Positions 46,801-61,800 of a stretch of DNA of 64,000 bases are shown here, in pieces (position 1 is the stretch's first letter; every line of letters starts with the position of its first letter). A program made the position numbers and the translations under genes. This DNA comes from Gimesia aquarii (lineage in GTDB: Bacteria; Planctomycetota; Planctomycetia; Planctomycetales; Planctomycetaceae), in contig NZ_CP037920.1 of the NCBI RefSeq assembly GCF_007748195.1, positions 3,855,700 to 3,919,699 on the forward strand. Direction: 5' to 3'. The notes below the pieces were generated by a model, which saw only the letters and a list, made by a program, of their open reading frames with translations, did not search any database and was not told the DNA's origin.

Positions 46801-49800
46801 TAGACGATCTGCAGATCAACGAAAATCAAGGAACAGCCACCTTTACTGTGACACTCGACAATGATGTCGACACTTCATTCACCGTTGATTTCGCGACAGC
46901 TGATAACCACAGTGTGGCTGGTACGGACTACCTTGCCAAGAGTGGCACACTCAACTTCGCAGGGATTGCTGGTGAAACCCAGTCCGTCACCATCACAATC
47001 AGCGACGATTCCACGGCAGAGTTAGACGAATCATTCTTTGTGAACCTCAGTAACGTTCAGGCTTCGGGCCGTAATGTCACTCTTGCGGATAGTCAGGGGG
47101 TGGGTACGATTCTCGGCAATGACACGGGAACTGCAGGCGATGATAATTACTTACTCAGAATGAACGCCGATGGCGTGACACTGGAACTGCTGAATAATCT
47201 TACACTTGTTGATTCCAGGTTGTTATCAGATCTTACTTCAATCAACATTGATGGAGGAGACGGTGATGACACACTGACTCTTGACCTCAGCAATGGCCTC
47301 CCTTTCCCTGTTGGAACAATCAACTTCAATGGTGGAGCGAATGTAATCTCCGGTGATTCATTAAGTATCATTCAGGGAAGCTATGCCGGCACGTTTGGAA
47401 ACATCACGCACACATTTACCAGTAACAGTGATGGCAGCATTAATATCGATGGACAGATTATCAATTACACAGGGTTAGAGCCAATTACCGATGATCTGAT
47501 TGCCGCCAATCGTGTATTCGATTTCGCCGGCGCCGATGAAACCATTACACTCTCTGATGATGCAACCACCAATGATGGTATCTTGCTCATCGATTCGACT
47601 CTGGGAGAATCTGTGAGTTTTGCCACCGCCACTAGCTCTCTCACAATCTTAACCGGCAATGGTTCTGGTGCTGATGTGGTCAATGTAGAAGGTTTGGACG
47701 GTCTGAACGCATCAGATCTCACTATCACCGGTGATACAGACGATGACGTCAACTTCCAGACGAACAGTACGGTCATGGGAGTGAATGATCTGAATGTTAC
47801 CGCGCAGACGATTACGGTGGATAGTAGTGTTACATCGACATCCGGCGCAATCTCTCTGACAGCCAGTCGTAATCTCGTGCTCAGTGATGGCAGCAGTTTG
47901 TCAACCGTTGATGGTGGAATCACCTTGCTGGCGAATAACGGAGGAACGACAGCGGGCGACTTTATCGGAATCGTTGCCAATAACGCGACCATTCAATCAA
48001 CGGGGAACGGAAATGTCTCGTTAACTTCGAACAGCGGTAGTGGTGCTGGGATTTATTTACATGGCGGCACTTCTGTCACTTCAACTGCGACAGGAGCTTC
48101 AGCAGGCACCATTTCACTGAATGGAACGGGCGGGAGCGCAGCCAGTTATCAGCATGGAATACTCTTAATTGATGCTTCAATCAGCAGCGTCGATGGTGCC
48201 ATTTCTCTAACTGGCCAGGGGGGCGGTGATGGCACAGCAATTAATAATAATGGCCTTTATTTGCACGACTCCAGTATCAGTTCGACCGGTACCGGCGTCA
48301 ATGCTGCTTCGATTACTCTGAATGGAACGGCGGGTAACGGAATCAGTATCAACCGTGGTATTCGGACCGCTCAGTTTTCCCTAACGAGCGTCGATGGTGA
48401 TATCGCAATCACCGGCCAGGGCGCCGGTGATGTAACCGGGAACAGTAATGAAGGGATAGTGTTCGGAGCACCAAACACTATTACTTCAACGGGTACTGCT
48501 GCCATTAGTATTCATGGTTCGGCAGGCGCTGGATTGACCTACAATCAAGGTATCTCTGTGAGTTCTCTAAATGACATCAGTAGTGTTAACGCTGATATCA
48601 CGATGATTTCGGATGGACATCTCTTGTTTAGCACCAATAGCAATATGACAGCCACCTCAGGAAATCTTCAAGTCACCGCTAATTACCTGAGTGCCAGCAA
48701 TACCGGTAACATGACAATTAATGGTAACGCTATATTTAGTACGGGCAGTGGTGACATCGATCTGGATGCGTCTGGTGATATTTCGTTAACGAGTCTGGTG
48801 GCAACAGGAACAGTAACTGTTGATTCCACTTCCGGTTCGATTCTGGACAATGGTGATGTCAGGACTGACATTCATGCCACCACAGCAATTCTGAATGCCT
48901 TGAACTCAGTGGGGACCAGCGGTAATCCACTGGAGACAAGTGTTGCTAATCTCTCTGGAACAGGAACCAACGGTGGGTTTCACGTTAATAATTCGATTTA
49001 TAAACAGATCATCGATGATGGTGATGCCGGTTTTAGTATCTCCGGTTCCGACTGGGTCCATTTTGTTTGGGATCAATACTATCAAAACGACGCTTATTAC
49101 ATTCTGAGTGGTGGAAGTGCTGCCAACGGTTCCAATACAGCCAGTTGGGCCTTTTCAGGTTTGAATGCCGGCAGGTATAGACTGACAACAACCTGGAATC
49201 CTGGTGTCGACCGTGCTGATAATGTTCCCTATTCTGTCTCAGGAATTGTCGGGGGAACAGTCAACAGTACCTTTGACATGAACACGCTGACTCCTGATGT
49301 GACTGATGACGGAGTAAACTGGGAAAGCTTAGGATATTTTGATGTGGCGCAAGATGGTACGTTAACTGTTTCAATTAGTGACAATCTGGTTAATGGAACG
49401 ATCTACGCACAGGCGATGCGGCTTGAGCAGGTGCATAGCACTCTGTCCGTTTCTGATGTCAGCGTCAATGAAGATGCCGGAACTGCCACATTCACAGTGA
49501 CATCAAGTATGGCGACAGGCGCGGCGTTTTCCGTCGACTACGCAACGGCAAATGGCACAGCAATCGCAGGCTCCGATTATAACGCCACCAGCGGCACCTT
49601 GAATTTCACAGGCACTGCCGGAGAGACACAAACGATTACGGTGAATCTCAACAACGACAATACTGTTGAACTTGATGAGAACTTTTTTGTGAATTTGTCA
49701 AACGTTCAAAGTCCAGGTCTCTTGAATATCGTGCTGGAAGACTCTCAAGCCTCAGGTACTATTACCAACGATGATACCACCATCATGTCGCTTACCAATG

Positions 49801-52800
49801 TGAGTGTGGCTGAGTGGGAAGGAGACAGTGGAACAACAACATTCCACTATGTAGTCAATATTTCCAATCCACTGGACGTCGATTTTCATTTGTGGGGTCG
49901 CGCATTAGACGACACAGCAACGGAAGCTGATGGTGATTTTACTGATCCACATATTGGCTATTGGGGAACCATTGCAGCGGGAGCTACATCTGCTGCATTT
50001 CAGTATTCCACCAATGGTGATACAAAAATTGAAGACCATGAATTCTTCAAATTTGCCTTTCCCAGAAATGCCATCTACAGTGATATTGGTACCGCAACTC
50101 CACTTGCAGATGGTTATTTAAATAACATCAATTTTGCAGGTGACGATCAGTCAACGCTTTGGGCGACTGGCGTCATTCTAAATGATGATTTTGTCAAAAT
50201 CATCGACGATGGTGACGCCGGCTTTAGTATCTCGGGGTCTGATTGGGTACACTTTGTCTGGAATCAATATTATCAAAACGATGCCTATTACATTTTGGGC
50301 GGAGGAAGTGCTGCTGATGGATCGAACACTGCCAGCTGGGCTTTTTCTGATCTGGCCGCTGGAGTCTATCGTCTTTCCACACATTGGAATCAAGGAACTG
50401 GTCGTGCGGATAATGTCCCGTTTTCCGTGTCGGGTATTGTCGGAGGTACTGCCAATGGTACCTTTGACATGAATACATTAAACGCCGATGTGACTGATGA
50501 TGGCGTGAACTGGGAAGATCTGGGATATTTCGAAGTCGCTCAAAATGGTACGTTGACTGTTTCGATCAGCGATAATCTGGTCAATGGAACAATTTATGCT
50601 CAAGCAATGCGTATCGAAAAGGCGAGTGCGCTTTCGATCTCTGATGTTACGATCGATGAAACAGCAGGCACCGCCACATTGAGTGTCACATCCAGTCGAG
50701 CCGTGGGGAGTGCATTTTCTGTTGACTTTGCGACCGCCGATGGAACAGCAGTCGCCGGCACTGACTACACAGCCACCAGTGGCACTTTGAACTTCACCGG
50801 CACTTTGGAAGGCGAAACAAAGACGATCACGGTTAACTTAACAAATGACTTGATTGTCGAATCAGATGAAACACTGTTGATCAACCTGAGTAACCTAGTT
50901 ACAGGAGGTCAAGCAGTCACACTGGCCCAAACACAGGCGACAGTCACCATCACAGATAATGACAGCGCTAACCTTTCGATCGCTGATGTTACCGTTAACG
51001 AAAGTACTGGAACGGCCACATTTGTCGTAACTCTGGATCAGGCAGTCCAGGGAGGAGTGGCTGTCGACTGGTCGACCGCTGATGGCACTGCCGTTGCCGG
51101 AACGGACTATACCGCTGGCTCAGGAACACTGAACTTTACAGGAACTGCTAACGAAACACAGACAATTACTGTCACTTTGAATAATGAGGCAATGGTAGAA
51201 TTCGACGAAACTCTGCAGGTCAATCTGAGTAATCTGGTTGCCAGCGGCAATGTGACTCTCACAGAGTCCCAAGCAACCGCAACGGTTACAGACGATGATG
51301 GCATCACGATAAATGGTACTGCGGGAGTCGATGATTTTCTATTACAATTGAATGCGGATGGTGTCACGTTGGAAGTCTGGAACGATGTGACTTTGGTCTA
51401 TTCAGATCTGCTGACTAATATTACGGGGATTAATCTTCTCGGAGACGCAGGTGCTGACACCTTCACGATTGATTTGAACAACGGTTTGCCATTTCCAACA
51501 ACGATCAACTTTGATGGAGGGGCAGACGGAGGTGCTCTGGTTCTCAATCCAGGCAGCTACGCAGGCACGATTACCAACATAACACATACGCTGAACAGTA
51601 ACTCTGACGGCAGCGTGACCATTGATGGTCAGACCATCAATTATATTTCTACAGAAACACTGAGCGACAATTTGGATGTTACCAGTCGTGTGTTTGATTT
51701 TATAGGTGCGGCTGAAACAGTCACGTTATCTGATTCCGGAACCGGCAGCGACGGGCTATCCATCATCGATTCGACATTGGGTGCCGCTGTCACATTCGTA
51801 TCGACTGCATCTGTTGTGACTGTATCGACCAGCTCAGGCAGTGGGGCGGATACAATCAACGTCCAAGGGTTGGACAGTTTGAATGCAGGTAATTTAGCTG
51901 TCACCGGAGATGCCGATGACAACGTGACCTTCCAGACAAGTAACATGGTAATGGACGCCAACGACCTGACGGTCACCGCGCAGACCATTATCATCGATAG
52001 CGGCATTTCTTCCACAACGGGTGCAATCTCGCTGACTGCCAGCCGGAACATCTTGCTTAACAGTGGCAGCAGTCTGACGACTGTTGATGGCGGTATTACC
52101 TTACTGGCCAACAATGGAGGTTTAACCGCGGGTGACTTCATAGGTATTGAGGCCAACAATTCCTTGATTCAAACGACTGGAACAGGAAATATTTCTTTGA
52201 CTGGATTGAGTCGAGATGATTCAGGAGCAGGCTTTCAATATGGTGTGTCTCTACACTCAAATACATTAGTGAGCTCCACGTCAACGGGAATGATTACCGT
52301 TGATGGTACGGGTGGTAACGGAACGTTATACAACTATGGTATTAATGTTTCCAGTGCCGAGATCAGCAGTGTGAACGGTAACATTTCACTCACAGGTCAA
52401 GGGGGAGATGGAACAGGAATCTCGAATCTGGGAATTATGATAGACAGTGGCAGTTTGATCTCGTCTACTGGCACAGGCATCAATGCGGCAACGATCACAT
52501 TGAATGGTACAGCTGGAGTAAGCTCTAATTGGGGCCATGGTGTCAAAATAGACAACAGCACTACGAAAGTCACCAGTGTTGATGGTAATATATTGATTAT
52601 CGGCCAAGGGAGCAATAACTTAGGCGTCAGTGAGAATATTGGGGTCGCCCTGAATGAGGGTGAGGTTTCTTCAACAGGAACAGGTGCTGATGCCGCAACC
52701 ATTACGATTAACGGAACAGGAGGAGCAGGAACGTCAAACAGTTATGGAACGTTTCTCTCTTTTGGAGCACTCGTAACAAGCATTGCTGGTGACATCGCCT

Positions 52801-55800
52801 TGACGGGTCAAGGAGGAGACGGAACCGGTGCGAGTAATATGGGCGTATTTGTTGACAGTGGTAGCTTGATCTCGTCTACCGGTACCGGAACCAATGCTGC
52901 CCGCATTACGTTAGATGGAAGCGGAGGTACGAGCACGAATTGGGGCTATGGAGTTTATATCAATGGGTCCACAACCAAAGTGACCAGTATTGATGGTGAT
53001 ATTTCCATTACAGGACGCGGACGTCGTAATGAGTCTGGAGAAGGATATGTGGGAGTCGTGTTGAATGGCTCTGAGGTAGTATCAACAGGCCTAGGAGTCG
53101 ATGCGGCGACGATCACGATTGATGGGACAGGTGGTACCGGGACGGTCAACAATCATGGAGTTTTTCTTGCGAATACAGCATCAGTAACAAGTACGGATGG
53201 TGCCATATTACTGACCGGCGAAGGGGGAAATGGAACCGTCACAGGAAACTATGGAGTAGTCATCAGCAATAATAGTTTGGTAACTTCTCTGGGCACAGGT
53301 ATCAATGCCGCGACGATTGCCATTGATGGAACGGGAGGTAGTGGAACGTCAAACAATTATGGAATTAACCTCAATAATTCATCTGTTACAAGTGCAGATG
53401 GCAACATTTCGTTGACAGGCCAAGGGGGATCTGGAACTGAAATCTCTAATATTGGCGTCTTCATAGATAATAGTGGGCTCGTTTCGTCTACAGGAACAGG
53501 CCCTGATGCCGCAACAATTACCATAAATGGAACAGCGGGAACTGGAACCAATGACAACCATGGTGTGTTGTTAAATAGTATCTCCATTACCAGTGTCGAA
53601 GGGGATATTTCACTTACTGGACAAGGAGGCGGCAGTGGCACAGGTACCAATAACACTGGCATTTACATGGTTGGTCCCAATATCAGTTCGACGGGTATCG
53701 GAGCTAATGCGGCTTCAATCACTTTGAATGGAACAGGTGGTAATGGTACCGCAAACAGCTTTGGAATGTATCTGAACGGTGTTACTCTTAATAGCATTGA
53801 CGGTGACATTTCACTGACTGGGCAAGGGGGAGATGGAACAGGCATTAATAACGTCGGTGTCTACATGGATTTCGGAAGTATTTCTTCCACAGGCACGGGA
53901 ACCGATGCAGCTACAATTACAATTGACGGGACAGGAGGAGCCGGTACTAATTTCAATCGCGGGTTCCTCATTTACCAAGGTGACATTACGAGTGTCGATG
54001 GAGATATCTCAATTACAGGAGTAGGCTCCGGTGGAAATACGTCTGACGAAAACTCGAATCATGGTGTCAATTTGCATGAAGCCAATGTGACTTCCACAGG
54101 TACCGGAGTCAATGCGGCAAAAATCACAATTGATGGAACAGGTGGAACTGGGCAGAACTCGAATGTGAGTACCTACCTCTATTACTCGGACATCACCAGT
54201 GCCGCTGGGGATATTGCCATTTCAGGAAGTGGAGCCACCAGTACAGGATCCCATAATTATGGCGTGATCTTACAAGGTGGGTCTGTTTCATCGACTGCTG
54301 TCGGAACGGATGCTGCCACGATCACCATTGATGGAACAGGTGGGACAGGGACCGATTATAACCATGGTGTTTTCATAGCAGCTGGTAGTGTTACAAGCGT
54401 TGATGGTGCAGTTGCAATTACCGGTACTGGAGGAGGAAATGGTAGTAACAATTGGGGAATCCATACTTCCAACGGAGCAATAACTTCGACAGGAACGGGA
54501 ACGAATGCGGCAACAATTACGATTGATGGGACAGGAGGCACCGGTACCGGAGAAAGGAATTACGGAACACACCTTTGGGCCAGTGGTCTTGAATACGACT
54601 TGGTAACTAGTGTTGATGGAAACATTGTTATCAACGGTCAAGGAGGAAGTGGAGCCGGCGGAGTCCAATACGGATTGTTAACAAGTAATGGAACAATTTC
54701 CTCGACAGGCACTGGTCCGGAAGCAGCTACTATCACTATCAACGTGAATGGTGGAACAGGTGGCTCTTCGAATCATGGTACTTTCCTTTCGATTACAGAG
54801 GTCAATAGTCACTCTGGTGACATTTCTATCATTTCAGAAGATGATGCACTTTTGGGTGGTAACGCATCAATCAATTCAACATCAGGTGATGTGATTGTGA
54901 CGGCCGACAATGCGGTCGGAAATAACGGTGGATTCATCATTATATTCGATGGGTCTTTAATTGATGCCGGTAGCGGAAACATTGATCTGGATGCTGATAT
55001 CGAAATTTATCTGGGTGGGTTACAAACAACAGGACATGTCACCATTGATTCCACTTCAGGGTCGATTCTAGATCATGGTGACACTCACGTTGACATCATC
55101 GCAGGTACGGCAAATATCAATGCCGCGGGTTCAATTGGAACGGGCGCCAACCCACTGGAAACACAAATCGGTTCCTACGTAGCCTCTTCGGGTACAAACA
55201 ATGGTAATATCAATAACCGCGAACTATTTTCCATCAACGATGTCACTGCCAACGAAGATGGTTCGTTTGTATTTACGGTCAGCTTAAGTCGCGCCACCGA
55301 TCAAAATGTGACGGTTCTGGCCAGTACTTCAACGGGCTCAGCAGGTGCTGGCGACTTTACAGCCATTAGTAATCAACTGGTGACCATTGCCGCGGGGCAA
55401 ACATCGGCTACTGTCACCGTGAATGTGACCAATGATAGTACGATTGAAGGTACGGAAACCTTCAACATTGTGCTCTCTGATCCCAAATTTAATGGAGCCA
55501 CCAATTTGTCCCGAGTCGATATCGCCGATGGGACGGGGGTCGGCACGATCATTGATAATGATTTTGTGAAGATCATCGATAACGGAGATGCAGGATTTAG
55601 CCAGACCGGTTCCTGGTTTACCTATGGTGGGAACCCAACCTTTTACCAGAATGATTATTCCTATGTGAACGGCTTTGGAAACGGATCCAACACATCTTCC
55701 TGGGCATTTACCAATCTTCCCGCGGGAACTTATCGTCTTTCTGGAAACTGGGTTCCTCATTCAATTCGCGCAACCAATATTCCGGTTACGATTTCGGGAG

Positions 55801-58800
55801 TCGTGGGTGGAGACGTATCAACAACCATCAACCAGGAAGTGCTTCAGCAGGATGTCTTTGATGATGGCGTCTATTGGCAGGATCTGGGATATTTTGAAGT
55901 TGCCAACGATGGTACAATTACCGTTACGATTTCCGATGATCAGACAAACGGTAACGTTCTGGCTGAAGCATATCGGATTGAAAAAGCGAGTGAGTTGTCG
56001 GTTTCCAATGTGACCGTCGATGAAGCTGCAGGAACTGCGACGTTTAGTGTTACATCCAGTCGTGCGGTTGGCAACGCCTTTTCCGTGGATTTTGCAACAG
56101 CCAATGGCACAGCGGTCGCTGGCACCGACTACACGGCCAACAGTGGCACTTTGAACTTCACCGGCACCGTGGCAGGCGAAACACAGACGATCACAGTAAA
56201 TTTAACGAATGATGCGGCTGTCGAAGCGGATGAAACTTTGTTGATCAACCTGAGTAATCTGAACACAGGAGGTCAAGCAATCGTTTTGGCACAAACACAG
56301 GCGACAGCAACAATCAGCGACAACGATAGTGCCACACTCTCGATCGCAGACGTCACGGTCAACGAAAACGCGGGAACCGCTACGTTCACCGTTACTCTCG
56401 ATCAAGCGGTTCAGGGAGGCCTGACGATCGACTGGTCGACCGCCGATGGCACAGCGGTCGCAGGGACTGATTATACCGCTGGCTCAGGAACGCTGAACTT
56501 TACAGGAAACGCTGGTGAGACACAGACCATTACTGTCACACTGTCTGATGATTCGATTGTCGAACTAGACAAAGACTTCTTTGTCAATTTGTCGAACCTG
56601 CAAGCCTCGGGACTGAATGTGACAATCGCAGACTCCCAAGCGTTGGGTACGATTTCCAATGATGACAGCGCCACCCTTTCGATTGCTGACCTTACCGTCA
56701 ATGAAAATGCGGGGACCGCAACATTTACGGTGACCCTCGATCAAGCGGTTCAGGGAGGCCTCACGATCGACTGGGCAACCGCCGATGGCACAGCGGTCGC
56801 GGGGACTGATTATACGGCTGGCTCAGGAACGCTGAATTTCACAGGAAACGCTGGTGAGACACAGACCATCACTGTCACACTGTCTGATGATTCGATTGCC
56901 GAACTAGACAAAGACTTCTTTGTCAATTTGTCGAACCTGCAAGCCTCTGGTTTAGATGTAACACTCGCAGATTCACAAGCGTTGGGTACGATTTCCAACG
57001 ATGACAGTGCCACCCTTTCGATTGCTGATCTTACCGTCAATGAAAATACGGGAACCGCAACATTTACGGTGACCCTCGATCAAGCCGTGCAAGGCGGTGT
57101 CGCCGTTAACTGGTCGACCGCCAATGGTACAGCGGTCGCGGGCACTGATTATACGGCTGGCTCCGGAATACTGAACTTTACAGGAAACGCTGGTGAAACG
57201 CAGACAATCACCGTCACGCTGATAGATGACAGCAATGTCGAACTCAGTGAGACATTTTTGATTAATTTGACAAATCTTGTAGCAGATGGCGATGTCACAC
57301 TATCGCAGAACCAAGCAACAGCTATCATCACGAATGATGATAGCATTATTATCGATGAAGATGCTCTCGAACAAACAGTAAATTTAACCGGTATCGTAGC
57401 CAGCAGTAGTGGATTGCAAGTTCAGTCAGTCACAGCAACCAGTGACAATACTACTTTGATTCCCAACCCTGCAGTGACCTACACACCAGGCAACACGACA
57501 GGAACACTCAACTTTACGCCGCAAGCGAACCAACATGGATCAGCAGTTATTACTGTGACGGTCACTGACGAGCTGAGCATTCAATCAACACACACCTTTA
57601 CTGTGGTTGTGAACCCGGTGAATGATGCTCCTGTGGTAAATGATCTCAATTTTACAATAGATGAAGACTTGCTTTCCTATTCAAATTCTTTGAGTGGTGA
57701 TGATGTTGATTCAGACGATAACGCAAGCACTCTTACCTATCTAATCACACCTGCGGGTGCACCAGTTACTAATAATAATGATGGAACTTTTCAGGTATTG
57801 AATTTCCACCATAATTTAGCAGTGAATGAAGAACGCTACATTGTGTTTACTTATACTGCAACAGATTCGCATGGGGTCGTTAGTAATGTAGGAACTGTGA
57901 CGATCACTGTCACAGGAGATAATGACGCTCCAACCCTCAATAATGAGAGTCTTAGCATCTCTGAAGACAGTGTTTCTACTACCACCAGCATTCTCGCTTC
58001 AGACAGTGATAGCGATGACGATGCAAACTCTCTTGTGTATACGATTACAAATCAACCAGCCAAAGGCACAGTTATCTCGAACGGAGATGGAACGTTTACA
58101 TTCAGTCCTGGGACTGACTTTGAAGATTTAGCATCTGGAGAAACAAGTGTTGTTCACTTTAATTTTACTGCCGTAGATTCCCACGGTCTGAGTGGGATTG
58201 GTGTAGATCATATTGGTCCATTTCTTCCTGGTTCTGAACCAGATTACGGCACCGTGACGATCACGGTGACCGGTGCGAACGATGCTCCAGTGGCTGTCGA
58301 TGATACCTTTACAGTCGATGAAGACAGTCTATTGAGTACGGGCAATGTGTTGCACGCCAATCCGACAACTCCCGACAGTGACATTGAAGGAAACACTTTG
58401 ACGGTCTCAGAAGTCAATGGGGTTGCAGCCAATGTAGGAATGCAGATCACACTGACTTCGGGGGCCCTGCTGACGGTCAACGCCAACGGCACGTTCAGCT
58501 ATGATCCTAACGGAGAGTTTGAGTCTCTAGCAGCCGGTCAAACCGCCACTGAGACTTTTACCTACACCATTGACGATGGGAACGGAGGCATCGATATTGC
58601 CACCGTGACCATCACGATCACCGGCGTCAACGATTTACCGACGTTGGATCCCATTTCGGTTCTTGATCCTATTGATGAAGATGCTGGGCAGCAGACCATC
58701 AACCTCACCGGCATTTTTGCAGGCGGCGGTGAAACCCAGACACTGACGGTGACTGCCAGCAGTGACAATACCGCCCTGATCGCGGATCCCGTCGTGGCCT

Positions 58801-61800
58801 ACACCTCAGCAAATCCGACCGGCAGCCTGACGTACACCCCCATTGCCAATCAGAGTGGCTCGGCGTCTATTACAGTGACCGTTGACGACGGCCAGATGGG
58901 AATCATCACTCAGACCTTTACTGTTATTGTCAACTCCATTAACGATGCCCCCGTGGCTTCAGACGCCAACATCGCCGCCACAGAAGATGGAGTGGCTGTC
59001 ACCACCGGCATCCTGGCCTCTGATGTCGATACCGACAACGATCCCAGCACATTGACTTACAACATCGTAATGCCCCCTGCGGAAGGGACCGCCAACGCCA
59101 ATGGCGATGGCACCTTTACCTTCGATCCCGGCGCCGCCTTCCAGGATCTCGCCGCCGGAGAAACACGCCAGGTCACCTTCACCTATACCACCACCGATGC
59201 CCATGCGGCGGTCAGTAACACCGGAACCGTCACCGTCACTGTCACCGGAGTCAACGATGCGCCTGTGGCTTCAGACGCCAACATCGCCGCTACAGAAGAT
59301 GGACTGGCTGTCACCACCGGCATCCTGGCCTCTGATGTCGATACCGACAACGATCCCAGCACATTGACTTACAACATCGTAATGCCTCCTGCGGAAGGGA
59401 CCGCCAACTCCAATGGCGATGGCACCTTTACCTTCGATCCCGGCGCCGCCTTCCAGGATCTTGCCGCCGGAGAAACACGCCAGGTCACCTTCACTTATAC
59501 CGCCACCGATGCCCATGCGGCGGTCAGTAACACCGGAACCGTCACTGTGACCGTTACCGGAGTCAATGACACTCCCACTGTAGGTTCCGTCCTCAGTTCC
59601 ATGGTGAATGAGGATCAAGCAACATATAGTCTGGATCTGCTGGCCGGTGCCACTGACACGGACACCAGTGATATACTCAGCGTCAGTGATCTGCTCCTGA
59701 CACTCGGCGATGACGCGGGTATCACCATCAATCCTAATACGTTGGACATTGATCCCACTGTTTACAACCACCTGGCGCCAGGACAATCGGAAATCATCAC
59801 TTACACCTACAATGTCACAGACGGAAACGGTGGCACGGTGGCACAATCTGTTACGATTACGATCACCGGAGTCAACGATGCGCCTGTGGCTTTAGATGCC
59901 AACATCGCCGCCACGGAAGATGGACTGGCCGTCACCACCGGCATCCTGGCCTCTGATGTCGACACCGACAACGATCCCAGCACATTGACTTACAACATCG
60001 TAATGCCCCCTGCGGAAGGGACCGCCAACGCCAATGGCGATGGCACCTTTACCTTCGATCCCGGCGCCGCCTTCCAGGATCTCGCCGCCGGAGAAACACG
60101 CCAGGTCACCTTCACCTATACCGCCACCGATGCCCATGCGGCGGTCAGTAACACCGGAACCGTCACTGTGACCGTTACCGGAGTCAATGACACTCCCACT
60201 GTAGGTTCCGTCCTCAGTTCCACGGTGAATGAGGATCAAGCAACTTATAGTCTGGATCTGCTGGCCGGTGCCACTGACACGGACACCAGTGATACACTCA
60301 GCGTCAGTGATCTGCTCCTGACACTCGGCGATGACGCGGGGATTACCATCAATCCTAATACGTTGGACATTGATCCCACTGTTTACAACCACCTGGCGCC
60401 AGGACAATCGGAAATCATCACTTACACCTACAATGTCACAGACGGAAACGGTGGCACGGTGGCACAATCTGTTACGATTACGATCACCGGCGTCAACGAT
60501 GCCCCCGTGGCAAATAATGCCAACATCGCCGCTACAGAAGATGGACTCGCCGTCACCACCGGCATCCTGGCCTCTGATGTCGACACCGACAACGATCCCA
60601 GCACATTGACTTACAACATCGTAATGCCCCCTGCGGAAGGGACCGCCAACGCCAATGGCGATGGCACCTTTACCTTCGATCCCGGCGCCGCCTTCCAGGA
60701 TCTCGCCGCCGGGGAAACACGCCAGGTCACCTTCACTTATACCGCCACCGATGCCCATGCGGCTGTCAGTAACACCGGAACCGTCACTGTGACTGTCACC
60801 GGAGTCAATGATGCAACAACCGCCACCGCTGATGCCTTCACAACCAATGACAACGCAACCGTCAGTGGCAACCTCATTACAGCCGATAATGGCAATGGCG
60901 CTGACACGGACATCGATACCGCTGACACCTTAAGTATTACTCATATCAATGGGGTGCTGCTGACTCCGGGAGTCATTGTTCTCCCTTCATTGGCAGAACT
61001 CACGATTGCCGCCGATGGCACTTTCACTTATGACCCCTCAAACGGGTTTGCCGATATGCAAGTCGGTGATCCCAATCAGGCCGACTCATTCACTTATACC
61101 CTCAGTGATGGTCAGGGGGGAACCGACACAGCGACCGTCAGCTTTACAATCGTTGCCACCAACGATGCGCCTGTGGCTTTAGATGCCAACATCGCCGCCA
61201 CAGAAGATGGACTGGCCGTCACTACCGGCATCCTGGCCTCTGATGTCGACACCGACAACGATGCCAGCACATTGACTTACAACATCGTAATGCCCCCTGC
61301 GGAAGGGACCGCCAACTCCAATGGTGATGGCACCTTTACCTTCGATCCCGGCGCCGCCTTCCAGGACCTCGCCGCCGGGGAAACACGCCAGGTCACCTTC
61401 ACTTACACCGCCACCGATGCCCATGCGGCTGTCAGTAACACCGGAACCGTCACTATCACCGTCACCGGAGTCAATGATGCCCCGGCAGCAAACAATGATG
61501 CTTTTGCAACCGATGAAAACACATCTATTACTGCCCAAAATGTTTTCAATGCAAATCCAAATTCGGCTGATACAGACGTAGAGTCTCAGGCTTTTAATGT
61601 CACAGCAGTGAATGGAATCGCAGCTAATGTAAGTAGTTTAATTACGCTCGCCTCAGGTGCCTTATTAACTTTGAATCACGATGGCACATTTGTTTATGAC
61701 CCTAATGGAAGCTTTGATTCTCTTTCTGCAGGAGTGTCTGCGAGCGACTTATTTAGTTATACAATTACTGATAATCAGGGTGGAACTGATACCGCGACAG

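Noticed and set aside
52150..54860. Regularly spaced repeats that could suggest a CRISPR array
   Set aside because: Units are ~200 bp, diverged, in frame and coding throughout; there are no short identical repeats with unique spacers and no cas genes.
59892..60758. 288-codon minus-strand frame, Gly-rich, opposite the giant gene (and many similar ones to 63906)
   Set aside because: Shadow frames created by the codon pattern of the A/B/C repeats. They repeat with the same period, lack ribosome binding sites, and the plus frame is clearly coding.
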